DNA of 64,000 nt from Pseudomonas sp. FeN3W (GCA_030263805.2 CP136011.1:558001-622000); one strand, 5' to 3'. Positions 7,877 to 16,559 are shown, numbered from the stretch's first letter. Translations and numbers: made by a program. Notes: generated by a model not told the origin, from the sequence alone.

Positions 7877-8224
7877 ATGTCTGGAATCCAAACAGAAGTG
7901 CTTTCTCGCGGAAAGGCCCGCTTTGACATGGTGGGCCAAAAGCTGCCCTATCAGCTCACCACTGTCGATGAGTGCATCTCAGCAGGCCTAGCCAAGCGAT
8001 TGGTCAGGTACGCCCTTGAGCGGCTTGATGACGCAGGATTCAAAGCCATGGTGAATGGCTGGAGCACGCTGGTCTACACCTGCGATGCTGAAGATTCACC
8101 CGCTGACCGGTCGTATTGCGTGCGCTGGAAAAATGAGCAGGGTGGCTATATTGAGTTAATCGGCATTCTGACTCGCAAGGGGTGGCCTTCACTGGATCAT
8201 GGGTATGAGATCGGTCATGAATAA
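7877..8224 (+). CDS. Hypothetical protein, 115 aa
   Basis: Not recognised. Start ATG 7877 has GGAGAGG at ideal distance; the earlier ATG at 7853 touches the predicted -10 box. The protein is soluble, with strand-rich C-terminal part (YCVRWKNEQGGYIELIGIL). It overlaps the next gene by 8 bp. Confidence 0.65.
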   Translation: MSGIQTEVLSRGKARFDMVGQKLPYQLTTVDECISAGLAKRLVRYALERLDDAGFKAMVNGWSTLVYTCDAEDSPADRSYCVRWKNEQGGYIELIGILTRKGWPSLDHGYEIGHE

Positions 8225-8684
8225 GAAGATGCTGATGCGCTGGGCCCTCTGGCCCTCCATGGGTGTGCTGATGATTGGTCTCAGCCAGCTTTTGTACGGC
8301 AGTGATTACATGACGGAGCGAACCTGGGACGCTGAAGTGATGGGTAAATACATCACATACTCAAAGCATGGGCGGGAGCGATACCATGTGAAGTACAAGC
8401 TCCTTGAGGGTCATGGGCTCATCGAGAAAGGGCATCGATTCGATCTCATCAGCAGCGAGGGTGCCTACCGAACAAGCCATAATGGCCAGGTCAATTCGGT
8501 CGAGCGCAGGCAGATGGACATCAAGCAAACGGGAAATCAGAACCTGTTGTTCTTTTTTCTGCCTGCATTGTGTGGCTCGATTGGCTTCACACTCTTGCTG
8601 GTGCCATTTATTTCCGCTTTCTTCAGGATTTCGGATCCTGAATATGATCTGGATCTGCCGGGTGTTAAAAGAAAAGCACGCTAA
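8217..8684 (+). CDS. Hypothetical membrane protein, two segments
   Basis: The 155-aa product has a membrane segment near residues 8-25, an exported or cytoplasmic strand-rich middle and a second segment near residues 109-132 (LFFFLPALCGSIGFTLLLVPF). The plan resembles DUF3592-like membrane proteins, but I cannot confirm this. It overlaps the preceding gene and is followed directly by a terminator. Confidence 0.6.
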   Translation: MNKKMLMRWALWPSMGVLMIGLSQLLYGSDYMTERTWDAEVMGKYITYSKHGRERYHVKYKLLEGHGLIEKGHRFDLISSEGAYRTSHNGQVNSVERRQMDIKQTGNQNLLFFFLPALCGSIGFTLLLVPFISAFFRISDPEYDLDLPGVKRKAR

Positions 8685-8696
8685 GGCGTGCTTTTT
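8672..8696. terminator. Bidirectional terminator between 8217 and 8695 genes
   Basis: AAAAGCACGC-TAAG-GCGTGCTTTTT. A-run on the left and T-run on the right let it serve both converging genes. Confidence 0.85.
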
Positions 8697-9021
8697 AACG
8701 AGTGAAGTATGGCGAGAGCTTTGCTCCGCAGCCGGGTGAGTGATCGTCATGGCGCCAGATTGCGGAGATCGTCTTCGAGCACTCAGGGCAAGTCACAGGG
8801 CCTTCTTCCAGGCGGCCATCCGATGGAACCAGGCGAGTGATCCCATGGCCGTAATGATCAAATGTCCTCACCTGTCTAACCATGCCTTTTTTGATCAGGC
8901 GCTGGATGAGCGGGTGGCGGGTGTTCCAGCAGTGGCGTCGGTTAACTGGAACCCCATCGGCTGAATAGGGGCGCCTGATGAACTGAAGCAAGAGATGGCG
9001 TTGTGCGGTGGCGTTTCTCAT
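8695..9021 (-). CDS. Hypothetical protein with C-terminal zinc-ribbon-like motif
   Basis: The 108-aa basic product has a winged-helix-like N-terminal part (LIQRLIKKGMVRQVRTFDHYGHGITRLVPS) and a C-terminal CPEC...HSPGCG cluster that could bind one zinc. It may be a small regulatory or nucleic-acid-binding protein. Function unknown. It converges with the 8217 gene. Confidence 0.6.
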   Translation of the reverse strand: MRNATAQRHLLLQFIRRPYSADGVPVNRRHCWNTRHPLIQRLIKKGMVRQVRTFDHYGHGITRLVPSDGRLEEGPVTCPECSKTISAIWRHDDHSPGCGAKLSPYFTR

Positions 9022-9189
9022 GGGGATGCCTTGTTCGAAATCGACCGACTACATTAGTGACGAGATCCGAATGGTCTCGCCGCAGCTCAATGACCTTCTG
9101 GTAATCAGAAGTCATCTCTGTTGCGATGCTTGGAATTGCGCGTATATTGCTTTGCGCTCTTGACAACCCGTACGCGAAACAGGGGTGTC

Positions 9190-9249
9190 ATGACCATGGA
9201 CTTTGCCTGGCTTTTGTCCTTGGGTGCCTTCATATCAGCCTCCAGATAA
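9190..9249 (+). CDS. Possible tiny membrane peptide, 19 aa
   Basis: ATG 9190 follows AGGGGTG and encodes MTMDFAWLLSLGAFISASR, a hydrophobic peptide. A TTGACA lies about 30 bp upstream and a hairpin follows directly. Such short frames occur by chance, so this is only a candidate. Confidence 0.25.
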   Translation: MTMDFAWLLSLGAFISASR

Positions 9250-9253
9250 AACG

Positions 9254-9273
9254 AAAGGGCCCTAAAGCCCTTT
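9254..9273. terminator. Hairpin AAAGGGC-GCCCTTT
   Basis: Stem AAAGGGC/GCCCTTT with a short T or A tail on either side. Could terminate a plus-strand transcript or the 9339 gene's transcript on the minus strand; weak tail. Confidence 0.4.
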
Positions 9274-9338
9274 GTGCGAAACCGGATGGAAACCCGATTT
9301 TATTTTTCATTATATAGGCATGCAGAAACTTGTCAATA

Positions 9339-9887
9339 TCAAAGATTCAATTCCGACCCTAGTTTTGACAAGATCCCGTTTTCAATTTTCTGATTTGGAA
9401 TAATGTCGCAGAGCACCATTTCACCAAAAGTGTCGAGCTCCATCAGTAGCGAGATTGTCTGATCGCCCGACCTTGCTGGCGACACCTTCAATGTGACAAG
9501 TGCCTGATTGGATCCTTCAAGGCCTTTGGTGGTTGTTCCCACAAGCTGAAGCTGTGCGCTGGGTCTTGATAACAGGGATCCAAAAGTACGCTCAAGCCTA
9601 GAGCCAACGACGGCTTCAGTTTCTGCCCTGGCTCGTTCAAACCCGGTGTCCTGAAGACCGACCAGGCTTCGATAACCGCAAAATGAATCCAGTGTTTTAG
9701 GGGCGTGATCACGCAAAACCTGGCTCCATGTATTTCCGGCTGTGCGCGCTTCAATCCACTTTCCGATGACATCTCTGGCAGAGGACTGCGCATGCCGCTC
9801 TAGCGCAGCGCTGAAGTCACTGGCGTGAACAAATAGGCAGGTCGATGAAATAAGACCACCCATGATGAATTTTAAAAAAGTGTTCAT
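9339..9887 (-). CDS. Hypothetical secreted protein, 182 aa
   Basis: The product begins with a signal peptide (MNTFLKFIMGGLISSTCLFVHAS) and is then soluble with a strand-rich C-terminal half, probably periplasmic. No family recognised. Start 9887 is the first ATG after a TTG-initiated extension that lacks a ribosome site. The gene is divergent from the lipoprotein at 9963. Confidence 0.65.
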   Translation of the reverse strand: MNTFLKFIMGGLISSTCLFVHASDFSAALERHAQSSARDVIGKWIEARTAGNTWSQVLRDHAPKTLDSFCGYRSLVGLQDTGFERARAETEAVVGSRLERTFGSLLSRPSAQLQLVGTTTKGLEGSNQALVTLKVSPARSGDQTISLLMELDTFGEMVLCDIIPNQKIENGILSKLGSELNL

Positions 9888-9962
9888 AAGTGTTCCGATT
9901 GACAATATGTGCTCATCAATTTATACTCACCCACACGATAATTCAACCTTTAGGGGTTTGCC

Positions 9963-10403
9963 ATGCGTATTTCTCTTGCAGCTGGACTCATGTCTGCCGT
10001 CGCACTCCTTTCTGGGTGTGTTCAGGGCGGGGGTGCCTATCAGCAGCCTACTCGAATTGACACTGGCCGAATCATCAGCGTTCAACAGGTGACCAACAAT
10101 GGTGGGTGGGGAGCTGGCGCTGCAATTGGTGGTGCGGCAGGTGTTCTGACTGGTGGCGGACACTCGACAGAATCGAAGCTGATTCGGGGTGCACTGGGCG
10201 CGCTTGCAGGTGCTGCCGTGCAGAAGGGTCTGACCACAGGTGGCCAGGACACTTACGTTACCGTACAGACTCGCTACGGACAGGCCTATAACGTCAAGCA
10301 TTCCTCGCGAGACCTGGTTCCAGGCGACTGCGTTCAGGTAGAAACGCGCTACAATGGTGATATTCGCCTTTATCGCACCAGCAACACGCAGTGCAATTTT
10401 TAA
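9963..10403 (+). CDS. Glycine-zipper outer-membrane lipoprotein
   Basis: The 146-aa product has a lipoprotein signal with lipobox LLSGC (Cys19), followed by a glycine-zipper stretch (GAAIGGAAGVLTGGG and GALGALAGAA) and a C-terminal domain of short strands. This is the SlyB/PcpY-like (Gly-zipper_2TM) plan. Such lipoproteins associate with the outer membrane; on plasmids they may stabilise the envelope around conjugation machinery. It heads a run of small genes to 11519. Confidence 0.8.
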   Translation: MRISLAAGLMSAVALLSGCVQGGGAYQQPTRIDTGRIISVQQVTNNGGWGAGAAIGGAAGVLTGGGHSTESKLIRGALGALAGAAVQKGLTTGGQDTYVTVQTRYGQAYNVKHSSRDLVPGDCVQVETRYNGDIRLYRTSNTQCNF

Positions 10404-10417
10404 CCGGATAACAAGTC

Positions 10418-10657
10418 ATGACATCAACCCTTCACTGTAAAATCATACCTAACGACGCGATCCCCGCTGATTGCGAGGCTGTTTTCGATACGACCGGTCG
10501 CTTGCTGGTGGCGATGACCGCCCCTGGCTTCAAGCTTCCAGAAACGTTCGAGGTCGAGGCGGAAGACGGTGTGGTGTTCACTGTGGTCAGTGAAGGTGAG
10601 GGTCATGCGATCCATGAGGATGACATGGATATCTTCGTTCCCATGGTATTTGGATAA
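10418..10657 (+). CDS. Hypothetical acidic protein, 79 aa
   Basis: Unrecognised strand-rich acidic protein (for example FEVEAEDGVVFTVVSEGEG). It is 14 bp after the lipoprotein gene and 4 bp before the next gene, so it belongs to the same transcript. Confidence 0.6.
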   Translation: MTSTLHCKIIPNDAIPADCEAVFDTTGRLLVAMTAPGFKLPETFEVEAEDGVVFTVVSEGEGHAIHEDDMDIFVPMVFG

Positions 10658-10661
10658 CCCA

Positions 10662-10964
10662 ATGAATAAAGACCTGTCCATGCATGTTTCAGAGCTTGCG
10701 CAAAACCTGATGTTGATCGGTTTTGAGACATCGAGTTCGCGCGTTTCGGCGCATGACAATGTCCTGACCTACAAGGGTTTTTCAGGGCAAATTGAATATT
10801 TCACAGAGGCTGGTTCAATCCGACTAACGGTTGATGGCACTGTCGTTTATGACAGTACGATCCATGCCTCGACTAAGCACCCCGATGATGTAGTTGAGGT
10901 CGCAAAACGCCTCAACGCTGAAATGCTGCGCGTATATGAGCATCACGTGCTGGCTGGAGACTGA
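10662..10964 (+). CDS. Hypothetical protein, 100 aa
   Basis: Start ATG 10662 is chosen because longer versions overlap the preceding gene in another frame. A soluble mixed alpha/beta protein; not recognised. Three bases separate it from the following gene. Confidence 0.6.
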   Translation: MNKDLSMHVSELAQNLMLIGFETSSSRVSAHDNVLTYKGFSGQIEYFTEAGSIRLTVDGTVVYDSTIHASTKHPDDVVEVAKRLNAEMLRVYEHHVLAGD

Positions 10965-10967
10965 GCA

Positions 10968-11255
10968 ATGCGGGTTTTTCTGTCTATCATTGCAATCGGA
11001 TCAGTTCTGTTCTGTGTACTGAATACTGACGCCAGGGAGTTTGTTGGCAGGTACGCTAAAATGGGAATTTCTGGCGTATCGGCAATGGTGGACATGGCCA
11101 AGGGCGTTGCTGCTTCAGATATCGAGCGTTGCCAGTCAGGCAATGAAGGTGAGCGCCGCGAGTGCCTGAAGGCTCATGAGGCTCCGCTGGACAAATTCGA
11201 TAGCCGAATGGACACCGCAGGCCAACAAGACGCCCTATACAGGGCTATGAAATAA
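10968..11255 (+). CDS. Hypothetical small exported protein, 95 aa
   Basis: An N-terminal signal or anchor (MRVFLSIIAIGSVLFCVLNTDA) precedes a soluble part with a Cys pair (ERCQ...RRECLKAHE). Probably periplasmic and cotranscribed with the neighbours at 10662 and 11268. Confidence 0.6.
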   Translation: MRVFLSIIAIGSVLFCVLNTDAREFVGRYAKMGISGVSAMVDMAKGVAASDIERCQSGNEGERRECLKAHEAPLDKFDSRMDTAGQQDALYRAMK

Positions 11256-11267
11256 GGGTGAATCGAA

Positions 11268-11519
11268 ATGAGCAGCATGAGTCGCCATCACGCAAGCATC
11301 ATTCGTAGTCAGCTCATTGACTCCTTTACTGAGATCTCGTGCGCCAGCGCCCCTCTCGCCAATGAGCTTCTTGTCTCTTTTCCTCAATACCGTGAGGCCA
11401 AGAGCGATCCTGACCATGCCTTTTGGTCTTCGGTATCCGCTCGGCAGATGCTCAGGCAATCTCGCGAGATCGAGCATAGCCTGGCACCAGCCATGGTTTT
11501 CTTGCCTCACTGTGCCTAA
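11268..11519 (+). CDS. Hypothetical protein, 83 aa
   Basis: No motif recognised. It starts 12 bp after the preceding gene with a ribosome-binding AAGGGTG, so it is likely the end of the 9963-11519 transcript. Confidence 0.55.
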   Translation: MSSMSRHHASIIRSQLIDSFTEISCASAPLANELLVSFPQYREAKSDPDHAFWSSVSARQMLRQSREIEHSLAPAMVFLPHCA

Positions 11520-11560
11520 GTCAATTTAAAAAGCAATTTGCCAACAAAAAAGGGGTTGTC

Positions 11561-12451
11561 ATGATTTTTCGGGCACTGATTGCCGGGTTTCTGGCATTGG
11601 TAAGTATTTCTGCATCGGCGGATTACCCGCCAAGCTTCGACGCGGCCAAGCGACAGGTATGGCAGATCTACAAGGACAACAGGTTTGATCAGTACTGCGG
11701 TTGCGCACTTGGCTCACGAAATGCCCCAGATCTTGCTAGTTGTGGGTACACACCCCGCAAGAACGCCAAGCGAGCCAGTCGCACAGAGATCGAGCACGTC
11801 GTGCCAGCCGAAAACCTTGGTCGGCAATTCGCGTGCTGGAGGCAAGGGGGGCGAGATCATTGCAACGCCACGGATCCGGCCTTCAGAGATGCCCACAACG
11901 ATCTGGTTAACCTGATCCCGGTAGTTGGCGAGGTCAATGGTGATCGATCAAATTTCAGATTCGATGAATTGCCTGGTGGGTATGGGCAGTACGGGCAATG
12001 CCAATTCAAGGTTGATTTTGCTACGCGCCGAGCAGAACCGCCACCAAGCATGAAGGGCGACATTGCGCGCATTCATTTCTATATGCGAGACCGGCACGGG
12101 CTCAAGCTTTCCTCGCAGCAGGAGCGCCTGTTGTCGATCTGGGATCGCCAGGATCCAGTCAGCGAGTGGGAGAAAATTCGGGATTCCCGAATTTACAAGC
12201 TACAAGGGTTCAGCAATAACTATGTCTCCGGAAGGCGTGCTGAGCAGGTGTTTCATAACTCATCCCCTGAGCAACCTGCTTTTTCCGCAGGCCCTGTGGT
12301 CGCTCAGGGCTCGGGCGATTTCAGCTGCGAGCGAAAAACCTGCAAGGCAATGACTACATGCGCTGAGGCCAGGCATCAGCTTCAGGTGTGTGGCAATCGA
12401 TCACTGGATCGAGACGGTGATGGAACGCCTTGTGAGGCGCTTTGCCGCTAA
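11561..12451 (+). CDS. Secreted endonuclease I (EndA/NucM family) with C-terminal excalibur domain
   Basis: The 296-aa product has a signal peptide (MIFRALIAGFLALVSISASA) and an endonuclease I domain with the catalytic TEIEHVVPAENLG and metal-site HNDLVNLIPVVGEVNGDRSN motifs. The C-terminus carries an excalibur calcium-binding motif (DRDGDGTPCE) framed by cysteines. It degrades DNA in the periplasm or outside. Many conjugative elements encode such nucleases. Paired Cys residues suggest disulfides, which the plasmid's own DsbA-like protein could make. Confidence 0.9.
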   Translation: MIFRALIAGFLALVSISASADYPPSFDAAKRQVWQIYKDNRFDQYCGCALGSRNAPDLASCGYTPRKNAKRASRTEIEHVVPAENLGRQFACWRQGGRDHCNATDPAFRDAHNDLVNLIPVVGEVNGDRSNFRFDELPGGYGQYGQCQFKVDFATRRAEPPPSMKGDIARIHFYMRDRHGLKLSSQQERLLSIWDRQDPVSEWEKIRDSRIYKLQGFSNNYVSGRRAEQVFHNSSPEQPAFSAGPVVAQGSGDFSCERKTCKAMTTCAEARHQLQVCGNRSLDRDGDGTPCEALCR

Positions 12452-12499
12452 ATTGAGGCCAGCCGCGTTCGATTTAACGTGGTTATAAAGCGCATATAT

Positions 12500-12526
12500 T
12501 GACACCATAACCTCAATATGGTGTCA
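12500..12526. promoter_or_regulatory. Perfect inverted repeat overlapping a promoter-like TTGACA
   Basis: TGACACCATA-N7-TATGGTGTCA, arms of 10 bp without mismatch. It overlaps a TTGACA (12499-12504) about 85 bp upstream of the lytic transglycosylase start, so it looks like an operator. Confidence 0.6.
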
Positions 12527-12588
12527 TGCTTAGTCAGGACACTCTTTTTGGCGCGCCAGTCGTGCCGACCAAACATGAGGACTGCCAT

Positions 12589-13323
12589 GTGCAATTGTTG
12601 TCATTCGCGAAAAAAACGCTGCCATTAGCGATTCTGGCGGTTGCATTTGCTGGGTGCGTAGGTACTACCGAGCACCAGCAATACAGTCAGGCCGTACAGG
12701 ACTCGGCGACTGAGCCGCATAAAACCGCAGGGCAGGCTGTTAGCGCAATCGAAGCAAGCTTGAAGGTTGGCTACATGGAGCGACTATCTAGGGAGATCAG
12801 GCGGATCGTTGACATTGGAAGCCGGTCTACAGAGCCTGAGGCCACCCAGGCGCCAGCACAGATAGCCAAAAAGCACATCCCCCTAGGCGCTGCGATCTCT
12901 GCGGCAATCGGCCATGATAGAAAGAAAATCCAACCAGTCGTAAGCGAGATCAAGAAAAGTGCCGTTGATCACGGTGTCCCCGCAACACTCTTGGCGGCAC
13001 TGATCCAGAGAGAGTCGAGCTTCAGTCAAAGCGCAGTATCAAAGAGCGGGGCAATTGGCCTATCTCAAATCATGCCCAAGATCTGGGGCAGACATTGCAA
13101 GAGCATTACAACCATCTCAGGAAATGTCGACTGCGGTGCCAAGGTCTTGTCGATTTACTACCAAGAAACGGGGAGCTGGGAAAAGGCGCTAGCCTTTTAC
13201 AATGTGGGGCCAGGCAACTACAACAAATCGCAGAGGATGAGAAGCATTGGTTATCGGTATGCCAATGACATCCTGAAGAGTCAGAAGGGGATCGAACGAG
13301 AGCTTGCGCTCCTTACCGAGTAG
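12589..13323 (+). CDS. Lytic transglycosylase (SLT domain) lipoprotein
   Basis: The 244-aa product, read from GTG 12589 (GAGGAC upstream), begins MQLLSFAKKTLPLAILAVAFAGC, a clear lipoprotein signal. The SLT domain occupies about residues 125-235: catalytic Glu in LIQRESSFSQSA, then SGAIGLSQIMP and ALAFYNVGPGNY. It cleaves peptidoglycan, as needed to pass secretion or conjugation machines through the wall. The ATG at 12526 lies inside the inverted repeat and would give no usable signal peptide, hence the GTG choice. Confidence 0.9.
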   Translation: MQLLSFAKKTLPLAILAVAFAGCVGTTEHQQYSQAVQDSATEPHKTAGQAVSAIEASLKVGYMERLSREIRRIVDIGSRSTEPEATQAPAQIAKKHIPLGAAISAAIGHDRKKIQPVVSEIKKSAVDHGVPATLLAALIQRESSFSQSAVSKSGAIGLSQIMPKIWGRHCKSITTISGNVDCGAKVLSIYYQETGSWEKALAFYNVGPGNYNKSQRMRSIGYRYANDILKSQKGIERELALLTE

Positions 13324-13358
13324 GTGGGGGCATTGCCATCCTTGGCAAAAAAGAGGTT

Positions 13359-14237
13359 TTAGTCTTTTTTCATGATGTCCGGGATGGCTCTCAAGCGCAC
13401 CACTTTGCCAGAGGTCTGGGAAAGTTCGGCTTGCTGCTTGATCATGGCATTGCTGCGCTGCTTGTTGATAGCAACCTTGCGCTCATAGAGGGCTTCAGCA
13501 AGATCAATCATGGGGCGTACGTGAGCCTGCAAGCAGTTTCCTGCCTCAACGATCACGATCATGGCCTGCTGAAGCAGGTCGACAACCGACCGGTAGTCAT
13601 TGGCATCAACGACACGGCTGGCAAGCTCTTTGCTGAGACCGACATGGTTGTACCCTGGATCGCGAAGCAATTCGGAGATCGGAATCTTGCACAGAATCTC
13701 CTCATCGTTCTCGTATGCAAGGAAGATGTCTTGCTCGATTTCGTCGCATTCGTGCTCAAGGCGAACATTTTCAAGCGTTTTGCACATGCGCTCGGCGCAG
13801 CTAAGCATGCCTTCGGCAAATTCAAAACCGCTCGTCGTTGAGCTGCAAACGAATTGCAAAACCTTGAGCACGTGAGAGAGTGAGTCGGGGTTGATGACCA
13901 GGCTGATTTGCCCGGATTCTGTCATCTCAAGGCCCTGGAATAGGGGGCCCATGATTTTTTCGAGGGATTTGATGTTGTCTTTCTGGACGGCCAGAGGGTC
14001 GTCACTTTCTTTGGCATTGCGGCTGTTGCGCTGCATGAATTCAACGTGGTGCGTGAGATCTTCAGCCATTCGCCCGATTTGCTGACAGTGAATGCTCACT
14101 TCAGCCGTCTGGAATTTCCAAGTCTGCTCAGCGATCAGGGCGTTATCAGAGTACCCTTTGGCGCTGTTGTTGGCAGCCCACATGGATTCGACTTGCTCGT
14201 AGTCGATGTGGTATTTGTATCCGTGTCCGTAATCCAT
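13359..14237 (-). CDS. Hypothetical protein, 292 aa
   Basis: A helical soluble protein without a recognised domain. Start ATG 14237 is supported by GGGGAGAG; the open frame continues upstream without a ribosome site. It converges with the transglycosylase gene and diverges from the 14440 gene. Confidence 0.65.
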   Translation of the reverse strand: MDYGHGYKYHIDYEQVESMWAANNSAKGYSDNALIAEQTWKFQTAEVSIHCQQIGRMAEDLTHHVEFMQRNSRNAKESDDPLAVQKDNIKSLEKIMGPLFQGLEMTESGQISLVINPDSLSHVLKVLQFVCSSTTSGFEFAEGMLSCAERMCKTLENVRLEHECDEIEQDIFLAYENDEEILCKIPISELLRDPGYNHVGLSKELASRVVDANDYRSVVDLLQQAMIVIVEAGNCLQAHVRPMIDLAEALYERKVAINKQRSNAMIKQQAELSQTSGKVVRLRAIPDIMKKD

Positions 14238-14439
14238 TTGCTCTCCCCTGGCACTACATCTGTTCAGCGCCAACGGAAGAAATATACGGCGACAAAATGA
14301 AGGCGTCAAGGTTCCGTTTGTCGCATCAAAAAAAATGTATGGATAGCATTCAGAAAGTTTGCAGAAGATAAACTTGTCAATTGGCTCCATTCAATGCGAT
14401 CATGAGGTGATTCAACATTCTAATGCGAGAGCACTGCAC

Positions 14440-15090
14440 ATGACCAACAAGCTTGAAATCGCCGTTTCTGGCAATACTTTCCAAATCGAAATCCGCGCCA
14501 ATGAGGGCAGCTACCGCGCCTTCATCAAGGAAACTGTGGATGGCGTCGCCCTACCGGTGCGCATGGGCTTCATTGACTTCGTTGGCAATGAGGGTAATCA
14601 GTTCATGGTGCTCAAGGCACCGATTCGCCAGAAAGACGCTGATGGCCAGTTCTTGACGCGTGCACGCCAGAAGGATGGCAAGTTCGTCGATGGCAATGGC
14701 AAGGAAGTCGCAACCGAATCCGAAGCTGCCCGCGAGTTCGTGTACCTCACTCAGCGAAATGACGAATCCAAGCTGGTCTACGCCCAGATCGGAACACTGA
14801 ACGTCAAGAACACCAAGGCCGACAACACGCCGACCGCCATGACGCTGATCAGCGCCAAGATCTACAGCGACGACGAAGCGCTGAGCGCTGAACGCATCAG
14901 CTATAAGATGTCGGCTGCTGGCAAGGATCATCCGGACTACGCCAAGCTGGCTGCCGAGATCAAAGAGGTTCGCCGCAGCACTGGCACCTGGCACAATTTC
15001 TTCATCAACTCAGGCGCAGAGATTCTTCGCGAAAAAGGCTTTGAGGTGCGAGTGAAGGAGCGCAACGACTCGCCGTCGCCACAGGCGTGA
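14440..15090 (+). CDS. Hypothetical protein in the SSB region, 216 aa
   Basis: The N-terminal 150 residues are strand-rich (KLEIAVSGNTFQIEIRANEG, then YAQIGTLNVKNTKADN), which could be an OB-like or other beta fold, and the C-terminus is basic and helical. It lies just before the SSB genes, has codon use like them, and ends at a strong terminator. A DNA-metabolism role is a guess from position. Start 14440 is chosen over the upstream ATG 14359. Confidence 0.6.
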   Translation: MTNKLEIAVSGNTFQIEIRANEGSYRAFIKETVDGVALPVRMGFIDFVGNEGNQFMVLKAPIRQKDADGQFLTRARQKDGKFVDGNGKEVATESEAAREFVYLTQRNDESKLVYAQIGTLNVKNTKADNTPTAMTLISAKIYSDDEALSAERISYKMSAAGKDHPDYAKLAAEIKEVRRSTGTWHNFFINSGAEILREKGFEVRVKERNDSPSPQA

Positions 15091-15105
15091 TCGCCTGGAA
15101 TGTGG

Positions 15106-15131
15106 AAAGGCCCGCGTAAGCGGGCTTTTTT
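15106..15131 (+). terminator. Terminator after the 14440 gene
   Basis: AAAGGCCCG-CGTAAG-CGGGCTTTTTT. Confidence 0.85.
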
Positions 15132-15245
15132 GTGTGCAAACAATGGAAAACAAGGCTCTGCAAGACCCAGTGTTTAAGAAAACCCTTCAGAATCAACGGG
15201 TTGGGCATTCAGGAAAAACTTTTTTAAGTATTTAAATAAAAGTAA

Positions 15246-15274
15246 TTGACACGGGAGTATAGGATCCTTATACT
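15246..15274 (+). promoter_or_regulatory. Promoter with embedded operator, SSB gene 1
   Basis: TTGACA (15246-15251), 17 bp, TATACT (15269-15274). The spacer and -10 form a near-perfect dyad AGTATAGGATCCTTATACT (15256-15274). A repressor bound there would block RNA polymerase. The same element occurs at 16888-16916 and 18481-18509. Confidence 0.8.
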
Positions 15275-15340
15275 GTGACACATGGAGAGGGCAATGACCC
15301 TTCCAGATGTAAACCGAATCCAACGCGAGGAAATACCTGT

Positions 15341-15811
15341 ATGAACCGTCAAATCGCTCAAGGCAATCTGGTCTCTGCCGCTTCCGTCACCACTGGCAAA
15401 AATGGTCGCGATATGCTGGCCCTCACCATCGCCTGCAACCAGGGCAAAACCGCAGCTGGCGATGATATCGTCGAATACTTCCCGGTCTTCGTGCACGGCA
15501 AGAAAGGCTTTGCCGACAACATGAAGGAATACCTGGGCAAGGGCGCTGCTGTCACCGCCATCGGCAAGCTGAAGCTGAGCCGTAGCGAGAAGGACGTCAA
15601 CGTCTACACCAACAGCCGCATCGAAGTGCAAAAGCTGTCCGACGTGCGCCTGTCCGGCTCCAAGACCACCACTCCGGCTGCTGCCGCTGCTGCTGGCCAA
15701 GTCGATCAGTCGGTGCACGAAGCTGCTGCCGCTGCAACGGATGCCGCCGCGAGCGCTGATCCGCTGCCGACTCCGGACTACGACAGCTTCGACGATGACA
15801 TTCCGTTCTAA
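15341..15811 (+). CDS. ssb: Single-stranded DNA-binding protein with acidic tail
   Basis: The 156-aa product has an OB-fold-like core (residues 1-105: MNRQIAQGNLVSAASVTTGK, YFPVFVHGKKGFADNMKEYLGKGAAVTAIGKLKL), an Ala/Gln-rich linker and the C-terminal tip DSFDDDIPF, the SSB tail that recruits repair and replication proteins. The core diverges from chromosomal SSB. It protects single-stranded DNA, for example during conjugative transfer. Start ATG 15341 follows GCGAGGA; the leader from promoter to start is nearly identical to that of the second SSB gene. Confidence 0.88.
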   Translation: MNRQIAQGNLVSAASVTTGKNGRDMLALTIACNQGKTAAGDDIVEYFPVFVHGKKGFADNMKEYLGKGAAVTAIGKLKLSRSEKDVNVYTNSRIEVQKLSDVRLSGSKTTTPAAAAAAGQVDQSVHEAAAAATDAAASADPLPTPDYDSFDDDIPF

Positions 15812-15854
15812 CGAATGATAATCATTCTCATCATTGGTGGGGGTGACGGGATAG

Positions 15855-15878
15855 AAAGGGCCTTCGGGCCCTTTTTTT
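15855..15878 (+). terminator. Terminator after SSB gene 1
   Basis: AAAGGGCC-TTC-GGGCCCTTTTTTT. Confidence 0.88.
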
Positions 15879-15909
15879 GTGCGTGATGATTAATTCCAAT
15901 CACGAACTA

Positions 15910-15937
15910 TTGACAGAATGTCAAAGCTGAGTAAACT
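15910..15937 (+). promoter_or_regulatory. Predicted promoter of the 15964 gene
   Basis: TTGACA (15910-15915), 16 bp, TAAACT (15932-15937). Confidence 0.5.
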
Positions 15938-15963
15938 GGCTGGCATTCGACACGGAGTTCAGC

Positions 15964-16554
15964 ATGAGCCAGACCAAAAGTTTTACGTTCTCCCTTTCTC
16001 GCGCCATGAAGGTGAGCGAGCGCCTTATTCGCGAAGCCGACAAGCATGCCTCCGAGGCTTCTCGCATGGCTGTGCCGCTGGCCATTAGTCTGCCTGAGCA
16101 GGTTAGCCAGGTTGAGCGCCAATCCGAGCAGCTCAAGTCGGCATTGAGCCGGATCGCTGTTTGCGAGCAGGCAATCACGGATATCCGTATTGCGATTGCA
16201 AAGGAAAATGACAATATCGGCATCCATCCGCTGCTGACTCGGCACAAATTGATGATTCGAGAGCGCCAGCGCTTGGAAGGCGTGCTCAATTTCGTTGAGT
16301 CAAGTCGCAACCGCGCATCACTCACAGCTGATCAGGCCGTGGCAGTGCTTGGTCGCGCTGCTGGTGGCGATGCTGTTGAAAGTGTTTCGGTCAATATCGC
16401 GCCGGATGTGTTGCGCGATGAACTCAAAGCCAAGATCGACAGTCTGAGCGCGCAAATCGATGCGCTGCTTGATCAGCAGAACGATCTGAATACCAAGGCG
16501 CGAGTCACTGTAGAGCTGGATACCGATCTGGCCGCTGCGGTAGGCTTGGTCTAA
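15964..16554 (+). CDS. Hypothetical coiled-coil protein, 196 aa
   Basis: Not recognised. Two long helical parts (about residues 15-125 and 145-180: KAKIDSLSAQIDALLDQQND) suggest a coiled-coil dimer. It has its own promoter and lies between the two SSB genes. Confidence 0.65.
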   Translation: MSQTKSFTFSLSRAMKVSERLIREADKHASEASRMAVPLAISLPEQVSQVERQSEQLKSALSRIAVCEQAITDIRIAIAKENDNIGIHPLLTRHKLMIRERQRLEGVLNFVESSRNRASLTADQAVAVLGRAAGGDAVESVSVNIAPDVLRDELKAKIDSLSAQIDALLDQQNDLNTKARVTVELDTDLAAAVGLV

Positions 16555-16559
16555 AGGCT

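Larger units (their letters stand above)
9022..9338. other. 317-bp intergenic stretch
   Basis: Holds a possible 19-codon ORF (9190-9249), a hairpin at 9254-9273, and presumably the promoter of the 8695 gene. No larger supported gene. Confidence 0.4.

Noticed and set aside
15813..15827. Fur-box-like palindrome GAATGATAATCATTC
   Set aside because: It matches the Fur consensus only partly (about 15 of 19 over the full box), lies downstream of the SSB-1 stop and before its terminator, and is not at a promoter.
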